A stretch of DNA of 64,000 nt from Myxocyprinus asiaticus (taxonomy: Eukaryota > Chordata > Actinopteri > Cypriniformes > Catostomidae), in NCBI RefSeq assembly GCF_019703515.2, contig NC_059393.1:15115001-15179000 (forward strand). Reading direction: 5' to 3'. A model generated the notes under the pieces. It saw only the letters and a program-made list of their open reading frames with translations, searched no databases and was not told the DNA's origin. How positions within the stretch are numbered: position 1 is the stretch's first letter; the number at the start of each line of letters is the position of its first letter. The position numbers were made by a program, and so were the translations under genes. Positions 46,628 through 57,837 of the stretch are shown here, piece after piece.

Positions 46628-47990
46628 TCTATGGGATCATTCACATTTAAAGCGTTTTTGAATATCTCCACGGATTTTCATTGTTTTCTTGTGTAAACTT
46701 GCGCTACGCGGACATCTTTGACTGCTGCGCCATTATTATATCAATTTAAAAAGAACCTCAACTTTTAAGAAAAGGTGAATTTTTTTTGTATAATATTCTG
46801 GCCACTGTTTTCGGTTTAATGAAAGTGAATGAGGAGTGGGATTGTCAAGCTCAAAATGACAAAAAGCACTGTAAAAGTTTCATAAAGGTGGTCCAAATGA
46901 CTCTATAGTGGCACAATATTCAAGTCTGAAAATGTCCCTCCTTGTGAGCTGTTAACATGCGACCAAGTCATTGATTCTACTTCCACCATGAATTTTCATA
47001 CACACCAAGGAGAGTTAGGGTGAATGTCAAAATTTTCATGAGAGACAATGAAAGAATTTTCATTTTTGGGTGAATTGTAACTTTCACATTTTGTGCAGAT
47101 TTACCTTTTAGGACTGCTTACAAATAACTGAAGGTAAATTATATATGGGTTTTTTTATTCACTTTGTATTGTAATTTGCATGAATGTTTGATGCTACTAT
47201 GGCAGCTTCATCACTGGTGTGTCAGCTGATATGGACATTTTCAGGTATTGCCTGTACAGTCTTGCATATGTGGAACATCTCTTTACCATGCAAAAAAACA
47301 AAAAAAAACAAAACCACATTAAGGTCTTCTGAAACTAGAGTCTTTCTCATATGGTGCCTGACCACATGCTATGAACTCAGACCCCCACAGGAAACTTGTC
47401 CTGCTGTGTAGGGTCGACACAACTTTCTGCTGAAAAGCATTTGATGTTGCATTGACACATTTGATGTGAATTGAAGCTCTTGTCTGAGAACAATGTCAAA
47501 TCATTAAATCAGAATGGTACACACCAAAAATTCACACAAAAAACAGTCAATCAACTCTATTGTTTGCCTGTTTTTAACTTTAAATAACTGCAGCTATCTA
47601 ACAAAGGACGAAGCATCGGTCAATTCATCATAGCTCTTTTATCCAAACGGTAAAAGAAATACATAAATTAAACAGACAAAACAAGAGATGAAAATTCCAC
47701 ACTTTATTCTTTTTCAAAAATAAAAGAATGAGGATCAATGGGATTAATACAGTCAATCCATTTTATCCAAATATATTTAACTTTTATTTCACTGCAATTT
47801 TAAAGAAAACATATTATTCATTACAAAAATATCTTCTATGACATTTAAAAATTCTTGCATATTTGGTGTTTCAGACTTTATGCATTTTTTTATCAATGTT
47901 TTTTACATGCAGTTAACATTATTGTGAATTGATATAGGTGATCTTTTAACACTAGGGGGTAAAAGACCCAAATAATACTTCTATTTAAGT
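46628..47990. other. 3' flank of pseudogene C
   Basis: 47185-47540 matches 51797-52110 (tttgatgct..agcagcttcatcactgg; agcatttgatgttgcatt), marking the tandem unit. Remaining sequence is AT-rich without exons. Confidence 0.55.
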
Positions 47991-48968
47991 TCAATCAATA
48001 ATATTCAGTTCTTGGTTCACACCTCCAAGTATTGCATTTATCCAGGTCAGAAACATGGAAATCTTGGTGTAGACATTTGGAAGCGTGGGTGAGTCACAGT
48101 TTCCGTTCTCATTGAATGAAACAACACCAACTGCAGTTTTGTCACACACCAAAGGCCCTCCAGAATCACCCTAAGAAAAGTAATTAGATTTACAGAATAA
48201 GCATTAAATACTGATACACATTTAAATCCATAAGCAGAATGATGATAATATGCCTGTTAGATCAGAATATACTTTGCATACCTGGCAAAATCCTCCATGA
48301 CCTCCTGCGCACAGCATCTTTGTGGGGTAGTAGTATTTTTTCCAGTACTTCTGACATGCTTTTTTGTCAATGATGGTGACATCAACCTCCATAAGACGAT
48401 TACTCGGAATGCCATTGGTACTTTGTTTCCCCCAACCTGCAACACTGCATTTGGAATACTTGTTGTCTTTATCTTTTTTCGGTATGGAGATCCATTTGAC
48501 CTTTTTGCTTTGTTTGGCTGTTCCATTCAGCTGAAATCAACAATAAAATCACTGAAACTGATAGGGTTCTGAATGACCATAAATAGTGCTGTTCAGACAT
48601 AAACATTAATAAAGAGTCTTTCAAACCTGAATTTTTAAGCCGCTGTGATTTTTAAGCAAGTTGCTACTTCAGAACAGCACCTTCAGAATTTGCGTTGATT
48701 GTGATTTAGAATGTATAACAAAACATGAAATTCTCTTCAAGTAAAGTTAACCACAGACCTTATTTTACTCAGATGTCGAAAAAACTGCTTTTCTAAAATC
48801 CAACCTGATTTCATGAAAATTACGTGACTATGGCAAAATTTTTTTGCAAACACATAAATGACATTATGTGGTTGATTACACACATTGCGGCAGTTCTGAG
48901 GTGAAATGTCCACAGTGTGTCGCTAAAATCGAGTTGACGGTTCGCCCAAACATGTGAGGTTTTTAAGG

Positions 48969-49351
48969 TTAAAGGTGCACAAAGTAACTTTTATCTTTGT
49001 GTCATCTTGGACTTACACTGACACCTAGAGGCTTGGATGCAGCATCATTTAAAATCAATAATTTTCAGTTTCAGATGCCATTGTAGAAATTTAGTATTCA
49101 CAGTCAGTCATGATCACTTTAATCAATGAGTGAAAGTGTCAAATAACAGGATGGTTACTGAGATTAAGCAGTAGAATTCAGCTGGTCATGTGATTCTAAT
49201 ATGGCAGCCTTCATGTGCGGACCTTCTCCATGTAGAATAAAACAGCTTTTATAAGGTTACTGATATGACTGGAGTCTTCAATTTAATGTGAGTGGTCATG
49301 ATTTCCTACATATATTGCAACATTACAGTGATACAATGAAAACACCTTTAA
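48969..49351. mobile_element. TTAA-flanked MITE in intron 3 of protease pseudogene C
   Basis: Bounded by TTAAAGGTGCACAAAGTAAC and ACACCTTTAA. Absent at the matching place in protease 3 intron 3 (around 53430), so it inserted after the tandem duplication. Confidence 0.7.
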
Positions 49352-50219
49352 TGATCTATCGATTTTTTTAATCAACAAAACCTACCTCCCTAGCCTAATC
49401 CTTAAACCAAAACCTTACTTATAGTGTCAGAAAAAGCAATTGTGAGATTAAAAATGCAATTGCGCAAGAAACCACGTCACTTTTGGCTCTAGTGTTGACT
49501 TGTGTACTCTTGAGGACTTGTACCCTAGTACTTTAAATAAAAAAGGCTCTATCAGTTGAGCTACCACACAGTTTGATCTCACTTGAAAAAGCTTATAAAT
49601 GTAGATTGTTATGTCACGCAAACGTTAAAATGTATCGCCTTACAAGTCACGCGCTATAGTAAAAGTGTTTTGCTGTCATAAGATAGCAATGTGTGAGGAA
49701 AAGAGCGAAAAGTGTTTATGAACTGATGATCTGCCGTTTTACTCGAGATCTATGTGAAAGAGAATAAAAGTAATTGTTGTTGTAGCGCCTCTATCGTTTA
49801 TTACACGAGGAAACTGTCACGATAAGTACAACGAGCCAAGTAAAAGTAATTTTGCAAAAATGTAGGGATAGTGATTTGAGACCAGGTTGGTCAACCATAT
49901 TAGATCTAGATACTAGAACATAAAACTGGAATAGAACAAAATGATTGATAGAAACTAAATATTGTTCTGTAGAAGTGAAGTTACAAATATGCAGGATTGG
50001 CAGTTAGGATACACTGCTTAACATTTATGCGGCTAGAACTGCGCATAGAACCACTGTTAAGATCATGAGCTCCCACCACGACTGTCAGAGGTACCCCAAT
50101 GCTGTCCCCTGTCCCCCTGCAAGGAAGAAGACATGTGAAGATTAATCTTTATCAGGAGAAACTTGGAATGGCTGGACAAGGCATTACCTGAAGTACTTTG
50201 AATAATTTATGATCTATCC

Positions 50220-50395
50220 AGGGATGGATGGATGGATGGATGGTGTGATGGAATAATATGATGGATGGATGGAATAATATGATAGATAGATAGATGGATA
50301 GATGGATGGATGGATGGATGGATGGATGGATGGACAGACAGAGATGGATGGATAGAATAATATGAAGGATGGATGGAGGGACAGACAGACACAAG
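50220..50395. repeat. (GGAT)n / (GATA)n satellite in intron 2 of pseudogene C
   Basis: Imperfect tetranucleotide array including gatggatggatggatgg and a few gatagata units; absent from the matching intron of protease 3. Confidence 0.9.
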
Positions 50396-50913
50396 ATGCT
50401 TACTCTTTAAAACAATGTGCAGCTGTCATGACAAACTGTTTAGACACAAGGAAGCCACCACAACTGTGTTTCCCATTTATTTGGACAGAAACCATGTAGG
50501 GTCTGGAATGTGGTTTTGCTTCTGTACCATTTACTATACCTACATTCACATAAGCTAATAAAGAGAAAATTCATTAGGTTATATATCTGAGAAAGATTCC
50601 CTGTAAGCTTTATTATTATTATTGTTGTTGTTATTAAGTTTGGTGTCATTGTTGCATTCAGAGTTCAGGTTTGTTTTACTGATTTACATCAAACATATAT
50701 CACATATCAGTTTGTGGAGAACATTTTATTAAAATGACATCTTTAAAATAAATGTACAGAAGAAGACACAATGCAAGAGAAGTCAGTAATTTTACATCAG
50801 ACTTACCTGTGAGTGTCAGATATGGCAGTAGAGTGCCCAACAAAAGCAACGAGATGATCATGATGCTGTTCTGGTAAGGTTTGTCAGTTCAGTTCTCCTC
50901 AATGTTGAGACAC

Positions 50914-50969
50914 GGTATTTAAAACAAAGTGGGCAGGTTCAGCCCCCCATTATAATAGCCTGTACTTCC
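50914..50969 (-). promoter_or_regulatory. Promoter of protease pseudogene C
   Basis: TATA-like TTTTAAATACC (50924-50914) and a GGAAGT ETS core (50969-50964), nearly identical to the region before protease 3, so the promoter is preserved although the coding sequence is broken. Confidence 0.45.
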
Positions 50970-52619
50970 TCTTTCACAGCTTTTTGTTTGTCTAACTTTG
51001 CAACAATTTTTTTTTTTGCCAAAAGGGGTGTTATGCTTGTGGTTTTTGGTGGAAGACAAGTAAACTCCACCATGCATGATGTATGCCATGTCTTGTTTTT
51101 TTGTAAATTGTCATAAGATGTTCAAAATCTGGCTAAAGCGCAGAGTGAAACTGACTCACACATCTAAATACCCTGTTAGATAGGCTCTTTAAACCCTGAG
51201 CTGTTATAAAATTGTAGAAGTTGGCATCTGGTTTCCAAGAGCAGTAAAACTGTGGTACGAGTGCCAAGGTGGTACTTGGCCTAAAAAGCTTTAGAACTAT
51301 TAACTATTGGTTTTCAGACACCAATTTTAGAAGTATTTTGCACTTTCAAATATACTTATTTGTAATGTTATTAATATTTTGGCCTTTATGGCATTTTATA
51401 TACTGTAGGTACAGAAAGATGATGGCGAGAAGTGAGAGCTGCGGGATTGGAAATTGCCATCCATAGAAAGGCTTTGAGGCACTTGAAATATACACTGTAG
51501 TGAAGTTCGTAGAGAACACAATAGGATTTTTGAGCCACCCGGAACAGGAGTCTACACATTAGTGGGTTCTGCAAGTGTGTTGTTTTGAGCGGCGCATTAT
51601 AACACTTGATGGAAGCACAGCACCCATGGCAATGCTGACGCTTCACTTCATACGGCTCCATGTAATTGGCAACACTGACACGAGCCATGTGGTAGTGCCT
51701 GCAGGGGCTGTTCAGACTGAATATGTTATTGTGTGTTCTTTGGATAAAATATTTAATATTCGCTTTTTATTTAAATTTCCATGAGAACTTCTGCACTAAT
51801 GTTTGATGCTAGCAGCTTCATCACTGGAAATTTTCAGGTATTGCCTGTAGCGTTTTGCATATGTGGCAAATCTTATGACTATGCAAAAAAAAAAACAAAA
51901 GAAAAAACAAAAAAAACATGATGTTTTCTGAAACTAGCTCACAGGGTGTCTGATCACTTTCTATGAGCTCAGACCCCCACAGGAAACCAACCCTGCTGTG
52001 AAGGGTTGACACGTCTTTCTACTAAAAAGCATTTGATGTTGCATTAACACATTTGATGTGGATTGAAGCTCTTGTCTGACAAAAATGTAAAATCATGAAA
52101 CATGAATTGTACATACCAAAAATTCACACACAAAAAACAATTCAACAGTCTTGTATTTTTTTATTTTATTTTATTTTTTTTACTTTTTACTAAATGCATA
52201 TCTATCATTTCATCATAGCTCTTCTATCCATATTTTTTATACAAACTATAAAACAAATACATACTGTAAATTAAAAATAGACCAAACAAGATGAATTTGG
52301 GAGATGCAAATTACACATATATTTTACTAAATAAAAGAATGAAGATCAATGTGAGTAATACAGTCAATCCATTTTGTCCAAATATATTTCACATTTATTT
52401 GACAGCGGTTTTATACAAAAAGTAATTTGCTCCATTACAAAAACATTTTCCATGACATTTATAAATTAATGCATAGTAGGTGTTTCAGACTATATGCATT
52501 CCATTAGTTTTTTATATGCAGCTAACATGATTGTTAATAGATAGATATTGGTGACCTGTTAACATACATTTGGGGTATAAGGCCCAAATAATACTCAAGT
52601 TTAATCAATAATAATCAAG

Positions 52620-54942
52620 TTATTGGTTTACACCTCCAAGTATTGCATTTATCCAAGTAAGAAATTTGGAAATCTTGGTGTAGACATTTGGCTTTGTTGG
52701 AAGGTTGCATTTATTTTTCTCATTGAATGAAACAACACCAACTGCAGTTTTGTCACACACCAAAGGCCCTCCAGAATCTCCCTAAGAAAAGTCATTAGAT
52801 TTACAGAATAAGCATTAAATACTGATACACATTTAAATCCATAAGCAGAATGATGATAATATGCCTGTTAGATCAGAATATACTTTGCATACCTGGCAAA
52901 ATCCTCCATGACCTCCTGCGCACAGCATCTTTGTGGGGTAGTAGTATTTTTTCCAGTACTTCTGACATGCTTTTTTGTCAATGATGGTGACATCAACCTC
53001 CATAAGACGATTACTCGGAATACCATTGGTACTTTGTTTCCCCCAACCTGCAACACTGCATTTGGAACTGGCCTTGATGTCTTTATCTTTTTTCGGTATG
53101 GAGATCCACTGGATCATTTTGCTTTGTTTGGCTGTTCCATTCAGCTGAAATCAACAATAAAATCACCAATACAGATAAGGTTCATAAACAGATCTGTTCA
53201 GTTTGTTTTTGGTTCAAATGGGTTTATGAGTACAATTCGGTCTGTGGGTAACATAACTTGAAGAGACATAAAAAAATCATGGAAATTAAGTGACGGTGGC
53301 TATATTTTTGCAAAATGACATTACATGGTTCTTTACACGTACCGCGGCCGTTCTGAGGCAGAATGTCCACTGTGTGGCACTAAAAGTTAAATAGTCTCCA
53401 AAACAGATGAGGTTTTTAAGGTTCTGCTCTATCAAGTTTTAAATAAACCAAACCTACCTATCTACCTTAAACCTAAACCTAACTGATAGTGACATAAAAA
53501 GCAATTGTGAGATGAAAAACGCATTTGCTGAAGCAACCAATTCATTTTGTGGTGCTTCAGTCAATGACACTTTTAGTTTATGCGTCGACTTGTGTGCTCT
53601 CCTGGACTTGTACCCTAGTCCTCCTCGTTGCTTTATATGTTGGTTTTAATTTATGGGAATAAGGCTGCAATTTAACCAAATTTTAGGTCAAATCTCTAAA
53701 TTAATATTGTAGACTTGTCATGATCTTGAGGACAATGTGAGATTTACATTTGCAGGGACGTTTCTAGCTATAAGCGGTATAAGCGGCCGTTTAGGGCACC
53801 AAAGCAAGGTTTTTTTAATTTTCATATATATACTAAAAGTAAGGCAACTGTTCTGGCTCAGTTAGACAGTTGTAGGGGCCCCCTTGCGGCCTGAGAGGGA
53901 AGGAGAATGCAACTGCATTCGAGAGTTGTAGGTAGATGCTACAGGCATACACACTCAAAGGGTTTACCATCATCATGAAGCGCACCTACAAGTGAGGAGC
54001 AGATAAAAGAAAAAGGAAGAGGAGGAAGTGGAGATGGGCCAGGCCTCCAAATAGGATTTCACTTAGGGTCCACATATGCTCAGAAATGGCCTTGAACATT
54101 TGCATTGATCCATTTAGCAGACGCTTTTATCAAAAGCATCTTACCAAATGAGAAAGGATACAACATAAGCGATTTACACTGTACACTTACAGAAACAGGA
54201 TGGGCAAACACTGTAGCTTATGCAGTTAGGATACATTGAGCAGTTTGACAATGCTGAGTTTAGTCATATACCTGAAGCAGCATGATGTCATTCTGCAAAG
54301 TTTTCGAGTCATACCCTGGATGGATGTGGTAAAACTTCACAGCCATGCGGCTTGAACCGCTGTTTAGATCATGAGCTCCAACCATGACTGTCAGATACTG
54401 TCTCCTGTCAAGAGGGAGAAGATATGGCAAAAATTATAATTATAAATTAGGACAGTTTGCTGTTCTAGAGATACCAGACTGGGACTGTCTTAGCTAAACA
54501 GAAAGCTTACTCTGTAAAGCAATGTGCTGCTGTCATGACAAAATCTTTGGACACAAGGAAGCCACCACAGATATGTTTCTCCTTATGCTGAAGAGAAACC
54601 ATGTAAGGTCTGGAGTGTGGTTTTGCCTCTGTGCCATTTATTATACCCACATTCACATATTCTGAAAGAGATGGAAATGGGGTGAGGATTTAGTTTAGGT
54701 TAGCTGTGTTAGAAAGATACTCTACCGGCTATTTTGTATTAAGTAAACTTGTAAACTAAAGTTCAAAATCACTTTACTGTGTGGCATCTTTCACTAACTA
54801 GTTTGCCAGAAGCATTGAAATTACAAGCATATAATAAAAGTAGAAAACATTATGGAACAGAAGTCAATAATTTTACATCAGACTTACCTGTGAGTGTCAG
54901 ATATGGCAGTAGAGTGCCCAACAAAAGCAACGAGATGATCAT
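52620..54942 (-). CDS. Granzyme/mast-cell-protease-like serine protease 3, complete
   Basis: S1-family protease. Exons: 54942-54888, 54661-54511, 54404-54272, 53144-52893, 52781-52620; phases join to 250 residues. Signal peptide [18 protein letters not shown] (18 residues, exon 1), activation peptide ending VG, mature start IING at residue 25. Triad His65 (TAAHC), Asp108 (NDIMLLQ), Ser200 (GDSGGP). Chymotrypsin positions 189/190/216/226 read Gly194, Phe195, Asn217 and Asn229: a crowded, uncharged S1 pocket, so trypsin-like activity is unlikely. Exon 4 is very Lys-rich ([18 protein letters not shown]), giving a basic protein that could bind granule proteoglycan (inference). Intron 3 contains a reverse SINE/LINE tail near 54108-54150. 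Likely expressed in leukocytes. Confidence 0.9.
54105..54155 (-). mobile_element. SINE/LINE tail fragment
   Basis: catttagcagacgcttttat is the reverse complement of the tail at 36930-36985. Lies in intron 3 of protease 3. Confidence 0.55.
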
Positions 54943-54994
54943 GATGCTGTTCTGGTAAGGTTTGTCAGTTCAGTTCTCCTCATTGTTGAGACAC

Positions 54995-55050
54995 GGTATT
55001 TAAAACAAAGTGGGCAGGTTCAGCCCCCCATTATAACAGCCTGTACTTCC
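54995..55050 (-). promoter_or_regulatory. Promoter of protease 3: TATA-like box and ETS site
   Basis: Minus-strand TTTTAAATACC at 55005-54995, about 55 bases before the ATG, and ACAGGAAGTACAGG containing an ETS core at 55050-55045. The same arrangement precedes pseudogene C, and protease 1 also has a TATA box and an ETS core in the same order. Confidence 0.5.
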
Positions 55051-55860
55051 TGTTTCACAGCTTTTTGTTTATCTAACTTTGCAAAAAGTGGCTAAGAGGG
55101 GTGCTATGCTTGTGGTTTTTGGTGGAAGACAAGTAATCTTTTCCAAGTATGATGTATCCCATGTAGTATTTCTTGTAAATTGCCACAAGATGTGCGAAAA
55201 CTGGCTATAGCTCACAGTAAAACTGACTCATACTATCTATTAGCCTGGTTAGAGACTGTAAATTATTATATAAGCAGGAAATAACTGTGTAATTTCCAAC
55301 ATGATCACACAGGAAATCGACATGTTGCTTCGAAATGTTTATGTATCCTAATATCAACTTCATTCTGCCGAATAACCGACATGTGCCATCTCATTTTTAC
55401 ATTAATTTAATTGTTTACCATTTCACTACTGATTGCACATTGCACAAGCAACCTCAGAGACACGGGTTCTGGTCCCATGGAAACCAGGAAGTAATCTTAT
55501 TCACATGAACAAAGGTGAGCGTGATTTGGAGGTTGCATTTTCGCTCTAAAATTACATTTTTATGCCACTGACGGTTAGGTTTATGGTTGGGGTTTGGGTT
55601 AGGGCAGGGCAGGGCAGGGCCAGTCATCTGATGGCCCACAGACCAAATCCGGCCTGCCGATTTTTCATCAGGATAATCTGGCTCCCGCAAGAAAGTAGTT
55701 GAAAAGCCCCAGTTTAGGGTTAGGTATGTGCCTGTAGCTGAATACCGTATTCAGAAAGGAACACATAATGACCTCAAAAAAATTAACGAATCCATCCGAT
55801 ATGTAGAAATAGTATTAGCTTGACTAATTATCCAGGAAGCACAAGGATAAAGTGATATTT

Positions 55861-55862
<2 letters not shown>

Positions 55863-55922
<60 letters not shown>
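55863..55922. repeat. (TA)n microsatellite
   Basis: About 30 TA units. Another of about 33 units is at 59887-59953; (AAT)n at 56708-56751; (AAAT)n at 60987-61013. Confidence 0.95.
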
Positions 55923-55925
<3 letters not shown>

Positions 55926-56394
55926 TCCATAGAGGTTTAATGCTCCATAAATTTACATTTATTCAGACTATTCCTGCACATGTGATACGAACGCTATTAT
56001 TTTCTGGAAACATATACAGGCTAATTTGCTAATTCTGCACATATAATTTAACTAAATAATTTAAATATGTATGCACAAAATGAGCCTCGAGTGTATCGTA
56101 CAAATTCCTGATTGACTTATGGTGCTTTTGCCTGTTTGGAGGTGATATTGATTTATTGTCATTTGTTTTAATGTTTGTATTTGTATTTAATATTCGCTGC
56201 AAAATGTGTGCTTGACATTTCATATTTGCTTGACATCTTGTGCCTCCAGAATAACATTGTTATACATGCACAGACATAAACAAAAATTCTATTTCAGCAG
56301 ATATTAATATCAGAAATATGAGGAGAATCCAGTTAACTCTGTTTCATCTGGTAAGAAAAAAAAAAGAATAAAGTAAAAATTTTGTTAAATAATA

Positions 56395-56705
56395 AGGTGA
56401 CACTTTACAGTATAGTTCCATTCATTAACACTAGTTAATGCATTAGGAACTAACAATGAACAATACATTTATTAATGTTAGTTAATAAAAATAAAATAGT
56501 TCATTTTTAGCTCATGTTAGTTCATGGTGCATTAACTAATGTTAACTAATACAACATTTGATTTAAAAAAAATGCATTAGTATATGTTGAAATTAACATT
56601 AACCATGATTAATAAATGCTGTAAAAGTATTGTTCATTGTTAGTTCATGTTAACTAATGTTGTTAAATAATGATAACAAATGGAACCTTATTGTAAAGTG
56701 TTACC

Positions 56706-56706
<1 letters not shown>
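56395..56706. mobile_element. MITE family 4 (GGTAACACTT type), complete
   Basis: About 312 bases; left ggtgacactttacagtatag and right ccttattgtaaagtgttacc are inverted; interior rich in gttaactaatg motifs. Confidence 0.75.
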
Positions 56707-56750
<44 letters not shown>

Positions 56751-57837
56751 TTCTTATTATTATTACTATTATTCATAAATATTTATATACAAGGCATATT
56801 TTAACTATAGAAACTTAAATGTAATAGAGTAACGTTTAAAAATGGGCGTTTTGTTTAGTTTTGATGCACTTCCAGTTTAAGCCCTCCAACATCTGGTTCT
56901 ATCCATATACAGATACAGATACAGATACAGATTATAGCTTTGCTGCACACCCCAAGTTAGGTCGTAAGATAGACTCTCTAAACCCTGAGCTATCAAATTG
57001 TAGAAGTTGGCCTCTGGTGTCTTAGTACTACTTATCAATCTGTGCTACGTGGAGTGCCCCAATGTGGATCGCTGTTGGATTGTTTTGCTGTGTTGCTACT
57101 CTGTTAGTGTGTTCTAGTCTGTTTTCTGTCTCCAGTTATTCGGTCGGTCCGTTTTGTTTTCAGCTGTTTATTCCTCTCCCTCGTGAGAGTTTTGATTTGT
57201 ATTTTATTTGTTTATTTATTAAAAGCCCTATTCTGCCTTCCTGCATTTGGCTCCTTTTCTCAGCACCACCTACTGTGACAGTTTCAAGTTTTAAGCCAGT
57301 TTTCTTCTTTAATGTACATGTATGCTTGGCAACACTGATTTAATAAAAATGTAAAAAAAAACTAAAGTGTATATATAAGTTGTTTATAACTTGTATTTTT
57401 TAAAATGCTTTCTTAGATACTTGTAAAATTGGCAATGACTTTCAAAATAAACCTACTCTGAGAAATATTCACTACAGTGGAAAGTGTGACAATTAGCCCC
57501 GATCTCTCCAATTCTTTTTTTTTTTTTCTTGCAAGAATTCGAAAATGTGATCTTGTGAAATGGGTTTCTAACAATGAAAACAACTTATTGCTGCTCGAAA
57601 GGTCTGGGGAAAAATGTAAAGAAAAAAGAGAATTGTTTTTATTGTTTTTTAAATTTTTTATTTAAATGAAATCTATTTTTTTTTTTTTAAAGAGTCACTA
57701 CATTTTTCCAACTATGGAGCGGATCCATGGAATATATGCAGAAACCTTAGGAAGTCTATGATCATTGCAGCCAGATGCACTCACGAAGGATGTAATACCA
57801 ACTGCAGTTTTTTCACACACCAAAGGACCTCCCGAAT

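Larger units (their letters stand above)
47991..50861 (-). pseudogene. Serine protease pseudogene C: four good exons, exon 3 truncated
   Basis: Close tandem paralog of protease 3. Exons: 1 at 50861-50807 (same sequence as protease 3 exon 1), 2 at 50554-50404 (mature start IVNG, TAAHC present), 4 at 48530-48282, 5 at 48170-47991 (GDSGGP, ending LNIID then TGA, six residues longer than protease 3). Exon 3 starts normally at 50116 ([14 protein letters not shown]) but the part with the catalytic Asp (NDIMLLQ) and the donor is gone; the frame runs into TAA at 49983-49981. Skipping exon 3 would break the frame, since exon 2 ends with two extra bases and exon 4 starts on a codon. It should therefore not make active protease, although transcription is plausible. 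Confidence 0.85.
55051..57697. other. Upstream region of protease 3, no gene
   Basis: Contains cagggcagggcagggc (55603-55618), the TA and AAT microsatellites and the complete MITE family 4. 56955-57020 matches 51185-51260 (ctctaaaccctgagct; ttgtagaagttggc), so the duplication once extended here. 57060-57260 is a repeat-like stretch with no clear class. Confidence 0.55.

Noticed and set aside
51386..51688. 100-codon minus-strand ORF between pseudogene C and protease 3.
   Set aside because: No recognisable motif, no signal peptide and no exon structure like the neighbouring proteases.
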